DNA of 64,000 nucleotides, from positions 1 to 64,000 of the forward strand of contig CALUZS010000010.1 of assembly GCA_944325355.1 (NCBI GenBank). The letters are read 5' to 3'. Below the pieces are notes generated by a model. It worked only from the letters and a program-made list of their open reading frames with translations, did not search any database and had not been told where the DNA came from. Below are positions 38,791 to 46,946 of the stretch, piece after piece. The first letter of the stretch is position 1. Each line of letters opens with the position of its first letter. This stretch comes from an uncultured Parabacteroides sp. (lineage in GTDB: Bacteria; Bacteroidota; Bacteroidia; Bacteroidales; Tannerellaceae). A program made the translations under genes and the position numbers.

Positions 38791-38808
38791 TATAGGAGAA
38801 TTTGATAA

Positions 38809-40644
38809 ATGAAGAATCCGTTAAGAAGTTCACTTAGCACTGAAGGACGCAGGATGGCAGGGGCGCGTGCTTTATGGCGGGCAAATGGAATGACAGAAGA
38901 ACAATTCGGAAAGCCGGTCATTGCAGTTGTCAATTCTTTTACACAGTTTGTCCCTGGGCATGTGCATTTGCATGAAATTGGTCAGTTCGTGAAAAAGGAG
39001 ATAGAGAAATTAGGCTGTTTTGCAGCCGAATTCAATACGATAGCCATAGATGATGGCATAGCGATGGGACACGATGGAATGCTTTATTCGTTGCCGTCTC
39101 GTGATATTATCGCCGATAGTATTGAGTATATGGTCAACGCCCATAAAGCCGATGCGATGATTTGTATCAGTAACTGCGATAAAATCACACCGGGGATGCT
39201 TATGGCTGCAATGCGGTTGAATATACCGACAGTATTTGTGTCGGGAGGTCCGATGGAAGCCGGCGAGTGGAATGGACGGCATCTCGATTTAATCGATGCG
39301 ATGATTGAAGCTGCTGATACATCTGTGAGCGATGCCCAGATAGCCGAGGTCGAGCGTCATGCTTGTCCTGGTTGTGGTTGTTGCTCGGGGATGTTTACCG
39401 CTAATTCGATGAACAGCCTGAATGAAGCGATAGGTCTTGCTCTTCCGGGGAACGGTACGATTGTGGCTACACACATCAACAGGCTGCGGCTTTTTAAAGA
39501 TGCAGCCGAGCTAATCGTAAAGAATGCATATAAATATTACCAGGATGGTGATGCTTCGGTCTTGCCGCGCAGCATTGCAACAAGACAAGCTTTCCTGAAT
39601 GCGATGTCTCTCGATATAGCGATGGGTGGTTCCACAAATACCGTCTTGCATTTGTTGGCAGTGGCTCAGGAGGCCGGGGTGGATTTTTCGATGGATGATA
39701 TTGACATGTTGTCGAGGAAAATACCGTGTCTCTGTAAAGTGGCCCCGAATACGCAGAAATATCATATACAGGATGTGAATCGTGCCGGCGGAATTATTTC
39801 TATAATGAATGAGCTGTTGAAAGCCGGACTGGTGGACGGTTCAGTCAAACGGGTAGACGGTTTGACGTTGGCTCAGGCGGCAGACCGTTATGCGATAACC
39901 TCAGACCATGTGATGGATACGGCAATTCAAAAATGTAAGAGTGCTGCGGGAAATAAGTTCTGTCTCCGGATGGGTATGCAAGAGAATTATTATGAAACGC
40001 TTGATACCGACCGCGCGTCAGGATGTATCCGGGATATTGAGCATGCCTATTCGAAAGATGGCGGTCTTGCCGTATTGAAAGGAAATATTGCTGAAGACGG
40101 ATGCGTAGTGAAGACGGCAGGTGTGGACGAAAGTATTTGGAAGTTTTCAGGAACTGCTAAAGTGTTCGATTCGCAAGAATCTGCTTGTGATGGTATTCTT
40201 AATGGCGAGGTTCAGTCTGGCGATGTTGTCGTAGTCGTTTATGAAGGGCCGAAGGGCGGACCGGGTATGCAGGAGATGCTATATCCTACTTCCTATATTA
40301 AAAGCCGTCATTTGGGAAAAGAGTGTGCTTTGATTACAGACGGGCGTTTTAGCGGAGGAACATCTGGCCTGTCAATAGGGCATGTTTCTCCGGAAGCAGC
40401 TGCAGGTGGTGCAATTGGGCTGGTTAGGAATGGAGATATCATTGAAATAGATATTCCGGCACGTCGCATAAATGTGAAACTGACAGACGAGGAATTGGCT
40501 ACCCGTCGTCGGGAAGAAGAGATGCGTGGGAATAAGGCTTTTACACCTCCTTGCCGCAAACGAGAAGTTTCGAAAGCTCTAAAGGCGTATGCTAAAATGG
40601 TTAGTTCGGCAGATAAAGGCGGTGTCCGGATTGTTGAAGATTGA
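38809..40644 (+). CDS. ilvD: dihydroxy-acid dehydratase
   Basis: A 611-residue Fe-S dehydratase that converts 2,3-dihydroxy-isovalerate or -methylvalerate to the 2-keto acid in Val/Ile (and Leu) synthesis. Cluster-ligand motifs are [10 protein letters not shown] (Cys123) and [17 protein letters not shown] (Cys186-Cys192). The sequence is very close to the E. coli type. It is first gene of ilvD-ilvB-ilvN-thioesterase-ilvC, behind the attenuator. Its TGA overlaps an ATG (40644) of the next frame. Confidence 0.98.
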   Translation: MKNPLRSSLSTEGRRMAGARALWRANGMTEEQFGKPVIAVVNSFTQFVPGHVHLHEIGQFVKKEIEKLGCFAAEFNTIAIDDGIAMGHDGMLYSLPSRDIIADSIEYMVNAHKADAMICISNCDKITPGMLMAAMRLNIPTVFVSGGPMEAGEWNGRHLDLIDAMIEAADTSVSDAQIAEVERHACPGCGCCSGMFTANSMNSLNEAIGLALPGNGTIVATHINRLRLFKDAAELIVKNAYKYYQDGDASVLPRSIATRQAFLNAMSLDIAMGGSTNTVLHLLAVAQEAGVDFSMDDIDMLSRKIPCLCKVAPNTQKYHIQDVNRAGGIISIMNELLKAGLVDGSVKRVDGLTLAQAADRYAITSDHVMDTAIQKCKSAAGNKFCLRMGMQENYYETLDTDRASGCIRDIEHAYSKDGGLAVLKGNIAEDGCVVKTAGVDESIWKFSGTAKVFDSQESACDGILNGEVQSGDVVVVVYEGPKGGPGMQEMLYPTSYIKSRHLGKECALITDGRFSGGTSGLSIGHVSPEAAAGGAIGLVRNGDIIEIDIPARRINVKLTDEELATRRREEEMRGNKAFTPPCRKREVSKALKAYAKMVSSADKGGVRIVED

Positions 40645-40667
40645 TGAAAATAAAAAAGGAAAATATA

Positions 40668-42362
40668 ATGACAGAAGAATATATAACAGGTGCAGAAGCA
40701 TTGATGCGTTCCCTTGAACGTCAAGGGGTGGATACTTTGTTCGGTTATCCTGGCGGTTCTATTATTCCAGTATTCGATGCGCTGTATGACCATCGTGACA
40801 AGTTACGTCATGTATTGGTACGTCATGAGCAGGGTGCCGCACATGCAGCTCAAGGATATGCACGGGTTTCCGGGAAAGTAGGCGTTTGTTTGGTGACAAG
40901 CGGACCGGGAGCTACCAATACGATTACAGGTATTGCCGATGCGATGATGGATAGTACGCCGCTTGTTGTGATTGCAGGTCAGGTTGGTACATTATTGCTT
41001 GGAACGGATGCCTTTCAGGAAGTGGATTTGGTAGGAGTCACCCAACCGATTTCCAAATGGAGTTACCAGATACGTCGAGCGGAAGATGTGGCTTGGGCTG
41101 TAGCACGTGCTTTTTATATCGCAGGAAGTGGTCGATGTGGTCCGGTGGTTCTCGATTTTGCGAAAAATGCTCAAGTAGAGAAAACCGTATATAAACCTAC
41201 GGTAGTAGATTTTATCCGCAGTTATGAGCCGGTTCCAGATACAGACCAGGCAAGTGTGGAGAAAGCTGTTAAGCTTATCGATGAAGCGGAGCGCCCGTTG
41301 GTGCTTGTCGGCCATGGCGTTGAACTGGGAAATGCGCAGAAAGAGCTGCAAATGTTTGTTGAAAAGGCAGATGCACCTTGTGGTTGTACGCTTTTAGGGC
41401 TTTCGGCTTTGCCAACATCCCATCGGTTGAATAAAGGAATGCTGGGAATGCATGGGAATTTGGGACCGAATGTGAAGACAAACGAGTGTGATGTGCTGAT
41501 AGCGGTAGGTATGCGGTTTGACGACCGGGTTACCGGAAACTTGGATTCGTATGCACGTCAGGCAAAAATTATTCATTTGGATATTGATCCTTCGGAAATC
41601 AACAAGAATGTAAAGGTTGATGTTGCCATTTTGGGCGATTGCAAGCAGACCATATCTCTTTTGTCGCAGAAAATACGGAAAAATAGCCACACTGAATGGA
41701 TAGATAGCTTTAAAAAATATGAAGAAGAGGAGTATAAATCAGTTATCAGCAAAGAGCTCTTCCCTGCATCCGGTCCGTTGAATATGGGCGAGGTTGTACG
41801 GGCGGTCAGCGATGCCGTAAACGATGACGCTGTTCTTGTTACGGATGTGGGACAGAACCAGATGATGGCAGCACGCTATTTCCGGTATAAAAAAGAGCGC
41901 AGTATTGTTACTTCAGGAGGATTGGGTACGATGGGATTCGGTTTGCCGGCTGCTATCGGTGCAACTTTCGGACAGGAGCGGACGGTCTGTGTGTTCATGG
42001 GAGATGGTGGTTTGCAAATGAACCTGCAGGAATTGGGTACGGTAATGGAACAGCAGGCTCCGGTGAAGATGATTTTGTTGAATAATAATTACCTGGGTAA
42101 TGTGCGGCAGTGGCAGGCAATGTTTTTTAACCACCGGTATTCCTTTACTCCAATGCTCAATCCCGATTATATGAAAATCATGTCTGCATATGGAATCCCT
42201 GCAAGGCGGGTGATGAGCCGGGACGAACTGGCGGATGCAGTCAAAGAGATGTTGTCGACCAAAGGGGCTTTTTTCCTTGAAGCGTGCGTTATTGAAGAGG
42301 GAAATGTCTTGCCAATGACACCTCCCGGAGCGTCGGTAAATTATATGTTGCTGGATTGTTAA
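40668..42362 (+). CDS. ilvB: acetolactate synthase large subunit
   Basis: A 564-residue ThDP enzyme that condenses pyruvate with pyruvate or 2-ketobutyrate. I chose the ATG at 40668 because AAGGAAAATATA precedes it and MTEEYITGAEAL matches the family start. An in-frame ATG at 40644 overlaps the ilvD stop and would add eight residues. Motifs are FGYPGGS, the catalytic Glu54 in RHEQGAAHAAQGYAR, and the ThDP/Mg motif GDGGLQMN to NNNYLG (about 444-475). The small subunit follows. Confidence 0.97.
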   Translation: MTEEYITGAEALMRSLERQGVDTLFGYPGGSIIPVFDALYDHRDKLRHVLVRHEQGAAHAAQGYARVSGKVGVCLVTSGPGATNTITGIADAMMDSTPLVVIAGQVGTLLLGTDAFQEVDLVGVTQPISKWSYQIRRAEDVAWAVARAFYIAGSGRCGPVVLDFAKNAQVEKTVYKPTVVDFIRSYEPVPDTDQASVEKAVKLIDEAERPLVLVGHGVELGNAQKELQMFVEKADAPCGCTLLGLSALPTSHRLNKGMLGMHGNLGPNVKTNECDVLIAVGMRFDDRVTGNLDSYARQAKIIHLDIDPSEINKNVKVDVAILGDCKQTISLLSQKIRKNSHTEWIDSFKKYEEEEYKSVISKELFPASGPLNMGEVVRAVSDAVNDDAVLVTDVGQNQMMAARYFRYKKERSIVTSGGLGTMGFGLPAAIGATFGQERTVCVFMGDGGLQMNLQELGTVMEQQAPVKMILLNNNYLGNVRQWQAMFFNHRYSFTPMLNPDYMKIMSAYGIPARRVMSRDELADAVKEMLSTKGAFFLEACVIEEGNVLPMTPPGASVNYMLLDC

Positions 42363-42374
42363 CAAAAATAGGAT

Positions 42375-42935
42375 ATGGATAAAACATTATATACATTGAT
42401 TGTCTATTCTGAGAATATCGCCGGTTTGTTGAATCAGGTTACGGCTGTGTTTACAAGGCGGCAGATAAACATAGAAAGTCTGAATGTCTCAGCTTCTTCG
42501 ATTGATGGTGTCCATAAATATACCATTACAGCATGGACCGATGAGGACACGATAAAGAAAGTGGTAAAGCAGATTGAGAAAAAAATAGATGTTTTGCAGG
42601 CCCATTACTTTACCGACGATGAAATTTTCCTGCAAGAAATAGCTCTGTATAAAATATCGACACCCGAACTGCAATCGAATGCGAATGTCTCGAAGATTAT
42701 CCGCCGTTACAATGCGCGGATAGTAGAAGTTAATTCTGTCTATTCGATTGTGGAAAAACCGGGTCTGACGGAAGAGATCATCGCCTTGTATAAGGAGTTG
42801 CAGGAAGCCGGTTGCGTCTTGCAGTATGTCCGTTCCGGTCGGATTGCGATAACCAAAAGTCGTGTGGAACGTATTAACGAATTCCTTGCCGGCAGGGAAG
42901 AGAAACATCGTCATTGTTATAATGATTTGAATTAG
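42375..42935 (+). CDS. ilvN: acetolactate synthase regulatory small subunit
   Basis: A 186-residue protein. The N-terminal ACT domain (about 3-80; LIVYSENIAGLLNQVTAVFTR near 8-28, then INIESLNVS) binds valine for feedback control. The C-terminal ALS_ss_C-type domain (about 85-175) contacts IlvB. It starts 12 bases after ilvB. Confidence 0.96.
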   Translation: MDKTLYTLIVYSENIAGLLNQVTAVFTRRQINIESLNVSASSIDGVHKYTITAWTDEDTIKKVVKQIEKKIDVLQAHYFTDDEIFLQEIALYKISTPELQSNANVSKIIRRYNARIVEVNSVYSIVEKPGLTEEIIALYKELQEAGCVLQYVRSGRIAITKSRVERINEFLAGREEKHRHCYNDLN

Positions 42936-42951
42936 CATAGGATTGGATGTC

Positions 42952-43677
42952 ATGGATAAAGTCGGTCTGTTTACTTTTACGGTAGAGCCTTATCTGACGG
43001 ATTTCCGCGGACAGGTTACTTTGGCGATGCTTGGAAACTACTTGATTCATGCAGCATCGAACCATGCAGCGTGCCGGGGATTTGGGTTTGATGACATGAC
43101 GGAGAACCATACGGCATGGGTCTTGTCCCGTTTGGCAATAGAAATGCAGGATTATCCGCGTTCGGGAGCGTCGGTTTCTCTTTATACTTGGATAGAAGGT
43201 GCGGGAAAATTGTTCACCAGCCGTTGTTTTGAATTTGTGGACGGAAAAGGGAAAACTTTCGGGTATGCCCGTTCTGTCTGGGCGGCAATCGATATTCGGA
43301 CAAGACGTCCAACCTTGCTGGATGTCGAAGAATTGAATCGGTATATCGTTGAGCGTCCGTGTCCGATAGCGACCCCGAAGAAAATTCCTCCGGTGGAAGC
43401 GCAGGTGAATGGTATTCCCTATACAGTGAAATATAGCGATTTGGATATAAATGGGCATTTAAACAGCATCAAATATATTGAACATTTGCTGGATTTGTTT
43501 GATTTGGAACGGTTCAAGCAGAAACAAATCGAGCGTTTCGAAATCGCTTATTTGTCGGAAGGACGCTATGGAATGGAACTTTCGTTGCATTCCATGGAAG
43601 TTTCGTCAGATCATTATCGGATGGCGATATGCAATGACGGTAAGGCAATATGCCGCGCTGAAGTTGTTTGGAAATGA
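42952..43677 (+). CDS. acyl-ACP thioesterase (FatA/FatB type) within the ilv operon
   Basis: A 241-residue tandem hot-dog protein (ATG 42952; the TTG at 42943 is less likely). The first hot-dog spans about 1-140 and carries TENHTAWVLSR. The second (about 155-241) holds DLDINGHLNSIKYIEHLLD, the D-x-N-x-H-x-N catalytic block known from plant acyl-ACP thioesterases. It releases free fatty acids from ACP. It is placed between ilvN (16-base gap) and ilvC (44-base gap), so fatty acid release is under branched-chain amino acid control, which suggests a link to branched-chain fatty acids (inference). Confidence 0.92.
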   Translation: MDKVGLFTFTVEPYLTDFRGQVTLAMLGNYLIHAASNHAACRGFGFDDMTENHTAWVLSRLAIEMQDYPRSGASVSLYTWIEGAGKLFTSRCFEFVDGKGKTFGYARSVWAAIDIRTRRPTLLDVEELNRYIVERPCPIATPKKIPPVEAQVNGIPYTVKYSDLDINGHLNSIKYIEHLLDLFDLERFKQKQIERFEIAYLSEGRYGMELSLHSMEVSSDHYRMAICNDGKAICRAEVVWK

Positions 43678-43721
43678 AAGTTAAGTATTAAGTATAACAC
43701 TCATTAAAATTTTTTACAAAA

Positions 43722-44765
43722 ATGGCAGTTATAAATTTCGGCGGTGTTGACGAGAATGTTGTTACCCGCGAAGAATTTCCTTTGGAAAAAGCAAGAGAAG
43801 TATTGAAAGATGAAGTAATCGCCGTCTTGGGCTATGGTGTACAAGGTCCGGGACAGAGCTTGAATCTTCGAGATAATGGTTTTAATGTGATTGTAGGACA
43901 GAGACCCGGGAAAACTTACGACAAGGCTGTGGCTGATGGCTGGGTTCCGGGTGAGACATTGTTCGGCATAGAAGAAGCTTGTGAAAAAGCAACTATCATA
44001 CAGGTTCTTCTGTCGGATGCTGCACAAATACAGTGCTGGCCGATAATAAAGAAACATTTGACAGCAGGTAAAGCGCTTTATTTCTCTCACGGTTTTGCTA
44101 TTACCTATAACGACCGGACGCATATCGTTCCTCCGGCAGACGTGGATGTTATTATGATTGCGCCGAAAGGTTCTGGAACCTCTCTCCGACGGATGTTTTT
44201 GCAGGGAAGAGGTTTGAATTCAAGTTACGCAATATACCAGGACGCTACCGGTAAGGCATGGGATCGTGTAGTCGCATTGGGTATCGGTGTTGGTTCCGGT
44301 TATTTGTTTGAAACGACATTCAAGAAAGAAGTTTATTCCGACTTGACCGGTGAACGCGGAACATTAATGGGGGCAATACAGGGATTGTTGTTAGCTCAGT
44401 ATGAGACGTTGCGTGAACATGGTCACGAGCCTTCGGAAGCATTTAATGAAACGGTAGAGGAGTTGACACAGTCGTTGATGCCGTTGTTCGCTGAAAACGG
44501 AATGGATTGGATGTATGCAAACTGTTCCACTACGGCACAGCGTGGCGCATTGGATTGGATGGGACCGTTCCATGATGCGGTAAAACCTGTTTTTGAAAAG
44601 TTATATAATGAGGTGGCTTGTGGTAATGAAGCTCAACGCTCGATAGACACGAACAGCCAGCCGGATTACAGGGAAAAACTGAATGCCGAGCTGAAGGCAC
44701 TTCATGACAGCGAAATGTGGCGTGCCGGAGCTGTCGTACGGAAACTCCGTCCAGAAAACAACTAA
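43722..44765 (+). CDS. ilvC: ketol-acid reductoisomerase, class I length, eukaryote-like sequence
   Basis: A 347-residue enzyme that isomerises and reduces acetolactate or acetohydroxybutyrate with NADPH and Mg2+. The cofactor loop reads GYGVQGPGQSLNLRDNG in place of the bacterial GSQGHAQALNL type. The C-terminal segment, with DWMYANCSTTAQRGALDW, SQPDYREKL and VRKLRPEN, closely matches yeast Ilv5 as I recall it. It is last gene of the operon, followed by a strong terminator. Confidence 0.97.
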   Translation: MAVINFGGVDENVVTREEFPLEKAREVLKDEVIAVLGYGVQGPGQSLNLRDNGFNVIVGQRPGKTYDKAVADGWVPGETLFGIEEACEKATIIQVLLSDAAQIQCWPIIKKHLTAGKALYFSHGFAITYNDRTHIVPPADVDVIMIAPKGSGTSLRRMFLQGRGLNSSYAIYQDATGKAWDRVVALGIGVGSGYLFETTFKKEVYSDLTGERGTLMGAIQGLLLAQYETLREHGHEPSEAFNETVEELTQSLMPLFAENGMDWMYANCSTTAQRGALDWMGPFHDAVKPVFEKLYNEVACGNEAQRSIDTNSQPDYREKLNAELKALHDSEMWRAGAVVRKLRPENN

Positions 44766-44787
44766 AATATTCCGGATTTAGAGGAAA

Positions 44788-44826
44788 AGCTGCCTGGTCC
44801 CTGTAAGGGACTGGGCAGCTTTTTTT
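44788..44826 (+). terminator. terminator of the ilv operon
   Basis: A 14-bp stem, AGCTGCCTGGTCCC/GGGACTGGGCAGCT with two G-U pairs (44788-44801 with 44807-44820), is followed by seven T. Confidence 0.93.
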
Positions 44827-44909
44827 GTCTCTTGTCTCCGGGATGGTGCTGCCGTTTCCCGGTATTTTCTCCTTTAGTCGGTTTGCAGATTTAAAAAAGT
44901 GTCCGACCG

Positions 44910-44940
44910 ATTGCTTTTATTGTCAGAAAGGTTATCTTTG
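44910..44940 (+). promoter_or_regulatory. promoter of the phosphatase gene at 44978
   Basis: ATTG (44910-44913), 19 bases, TATCTTTG (44933-44940). The -7 box is perfect, the -33 box is 3 of 4. Confidence 0.65.
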
Positions 44941-44977
44941 TTGGTAGTATTAATCATTAAAAAAATAAGATAGTTTG

Positions 44978-46144
44978 ATGAAAAGTTTACGAAGTTTATT
45001 GACTTGTCTGATGCTGTTCTCAGTCTTTTCTGCGTTTGCAGAAGAGGGATTCCGCTTGTCCCATGACCCCTACTTGCAGAATCTCGGAACAGATGAAGTG
45101 ACAATTGTTTGGGTTGCCAACAAACCGTCCGTTGGATGGGTGGAGCTTGCTCCTGATGGTGACGAGTCGTTTTACAGTGAGGCGTGGCCCCGTTTTTTCG
45201 ATACGAAGAATGGTATAAAACGGGCTACAAAGGTACATTCCGTGCGTATTACAGGGCTGAAGCCGGGAACGCGCTACCGTTATCGTGTTTATTCACAGGA
45301 AGTGGTCGAACATACCGGTTACTTTGTCCAGTATGGCGCAATCGCGGCTACCAATGTCTACTCTAAGAAACCGTTGAGTTTTAAGACCAACGATTATAAT
45401 AAGCCGGATGTTTCGTTTGCCGTAGTTAATGATATTCATGGGAACAACCGCTTGCTGGAGAATCTGCTCAAGCAGTGCGATAAGGAGACTACCGATTTGG
45501 TCTTTTTTAATGGCGATATGATTTCAATTGCCGATAAGGAGGAGGATTATTTCAACGGTTTCATGGATAAAGCGACCCAATTGTTCGCTTCTGAGATTCC
45601 TATGTATTATGTCAGGGGAAACCATGAGACGCGCGGCTCGTTTGCTACCTCTTTTCAAGATTATTTTTCTCCCCGGGTGGAGACTATTTATCAGGTATTC
45701 CGGCAGGGACCGGTCTGTTTTGTAATGTTGGATTGTGGAGAGGATAAGCCCGATACGGATTTGGAATATTACGGCATTACCGCTTACGACGAGTACCGGA
45801 CAGAACAGGCGGCATGGTTGAAAAACATATTGGAAAGCCCCATCTATAAGGATGCTCCGTATAAAGTGATTTTATGCCACATGCCGGGTATCGGTGATTG
45901 GCACGGAGAGCGTGATATTGCCAAGAAATTTATTCCGCTTATCAATAATGCAGCCCCCGATGTTATGTTAAGCGGTCACTATCACCGTTATACGCGTCAC
46001 GAACCGAATGACAAAGTGTCTTTTCCGTTGATTGTCAATGCTAATAATATGCTGATTAAAGGCGAGGTAAAGGGCAATGCGCTGACATTAACGGTATACG
46101 ACCAACAAGGAAAGATGGTTGACCGGTTTGAAATAAAGAAGTAA
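44978..46144 (+). CDS. exported purple-acid-phosphatase-like metallophosphoesterase
   Basis: A 388-residue protein with signal peptide (cleavage after AFAEE region, near 21). The N-terminal fibronectin-like domain (about 28-130; LKPGTRYRYRV) precedes the metallophosphoesterase domain (about 140-375) with VNDIHG, FFNGD, YVRGNHETRG, CHMPG and SGHYHRY as metal-binding blocks. It is paralogous to the C-terminal two thirds of the fusion at 22595. It probably hydrolyses phosphate esters in the periplasm or outside. It is monocistronic with its own promoter. Confidence 0.88.
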   Translation: MKSLRSLLTCLMLFSVFSAFAEEGFRLSHDPYLQNLGTDEVTIVWVANKPSVGWVELAPDGDESFYSEAWPRFFDTKNGIKRATKVHSVRITGLKPGTRYRYRVYSQEVVEHTGYFVQYGAIAATNVYSKKPLSFKTNDYNKPDVSFAVVNDIHGNNRLLENLLKQCDKETTDLVFFNGDMISIADKEEDYFNGFMDKATQLFASEIPMYYVRGNHETRGSFATSFQDYFSPRVETIYQVFRQGPVCFVMLDCGEDKPDTDLEYYGITAYDEYRTEQAAWLKNILESPIYKDAPYKVILCHMPGIGDWHGERDIAKKFIPLINNAAPDVMLSGHYHRYTRHEPNDKVSFPLIVNANNMLIKGEVKGNALTLTVYDQQGKMVDRFEIKK

Positions 46145-46174
46145 ACCCGTTTGGTTGGCGGGAATTTTCTCTGG

Positions 46175-46801
46175 TTAATCCAAGTCTGTACAGATTTCTT
46201 TTGCCCGGTAAAGTGCCCGCATCCGTAAAATCTCTTCCGGTAAGACACGCTCCAAAGAGAGTGGTGGAAGCGAGTCGCATGCGAAAAATCCTTTGTCCTC
46301 AATGTCGAAAACCTGATTGAATTCTCCTCCGGCAATTCTGCATGCAATGAACATTTTGTATACATAAAAAGGAATTGCCGGATGGGGGTGTTTCGACATA
46401 TCCAATACGGCAAGCAGCCTTTCGGGAACGACTTCAAGTCCGGTTTCCTCTTTTACCTCTTTTACGGCAACTTCGGCAGGAGAGTAGCCGATATCTGCCC
46501 AACCGCCCGGTAGCGACCAGTGTCCGTCGGCGGCTTCTTTAACCAGTAAAATTTCCTCTTTCTCGTTAAATACCACGGCGCGAATGTCAACTTTTGGTGT
46601 CTGGTACTCTTTCATCGGTTTGTAGTTGATGTCTATTTTTTCTTCCTTGAGACCGGTTTGTAAAGAGGTAATTCGGTTGCTGAGGTCAATTAATTCATGG
46701 TAACGCTCAATGTCGTATTCGTCTTTTGAGTATGTCAGCCCGTTTTGAGCCAATGCCCGGATGCGCAAGGCAATCCGATGTAATTCTTTTGTTTTTCCCA
46801 T
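46175..46801 (-). CDS. NUDIX hydrolase with N-terminal helical extension
   Basis: A 208-residue protein from the ATG at 46801. Residues 1-60 are charged and helical, as in the NUDIX-associated N-terminal domain (PF12535-like). The NUDIX box G-x5-E-x7-REUxEExGU is seen in GWADIGYSPAEVAVKEVKEE followed by TGLE. It hydrolyses a nucleoside diphosphate linked to X; ADP-ribose or nucleotide sugars are usual for this type. It is convergent with the phosphatase gene and divergent from the GH13 gene. Confidence 0.9.
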   Translation of the reverse strand: MGKTKELHRIALRIRALAQNGLTYSKDEYDIERYHELIDLSNRITSLQTGLKEEKIDINYKPMKEYQTPKVDIRAVVFNEKEEILLVKEAADGHWSLPGGWADIGYSPAEVAVKEVKEETGLEVVPERLLAVLDMSKHPHPAIPFYVYKMFIACRIAGGEFNQVFDIEDKGFFACDSLPPLSLERVLPEEILRMRALYRAKEICTDLD

Positions 46802-46864
46802 AAACGGCAATTAAATTCTGAAATAAATTTAGGCAAAATTGACAGTGTAAAGATAAAAATGTAT

Positions 46865-46889
46865 CTTTAACGTGTAAATGTATGAAATT
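46865..46889 (+). repeat. duplicated promoter/leader segment, copy 1
   Basis: CTTTAACGTGTAAATGTAT (46865-46883) is identical to 48901-48919, and the match continues to 25 bases with one difference. A -7-like TATCTTTA (46862-46869) and ATTG (46838-46841) at 20 bases overlap it. TAAAGATA/TATCTTTA (46848-46855 and 46862-46869) is also a perfect dyad. The ATG of the GH13 gene follows at 46947. Confidence 0.75.
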
Positions 46890-46946
46890 AGTTTTAACTT
46901 TACATCTTTAAACCTGAAAGAATTATATCCACTTATCTTTAATTGT

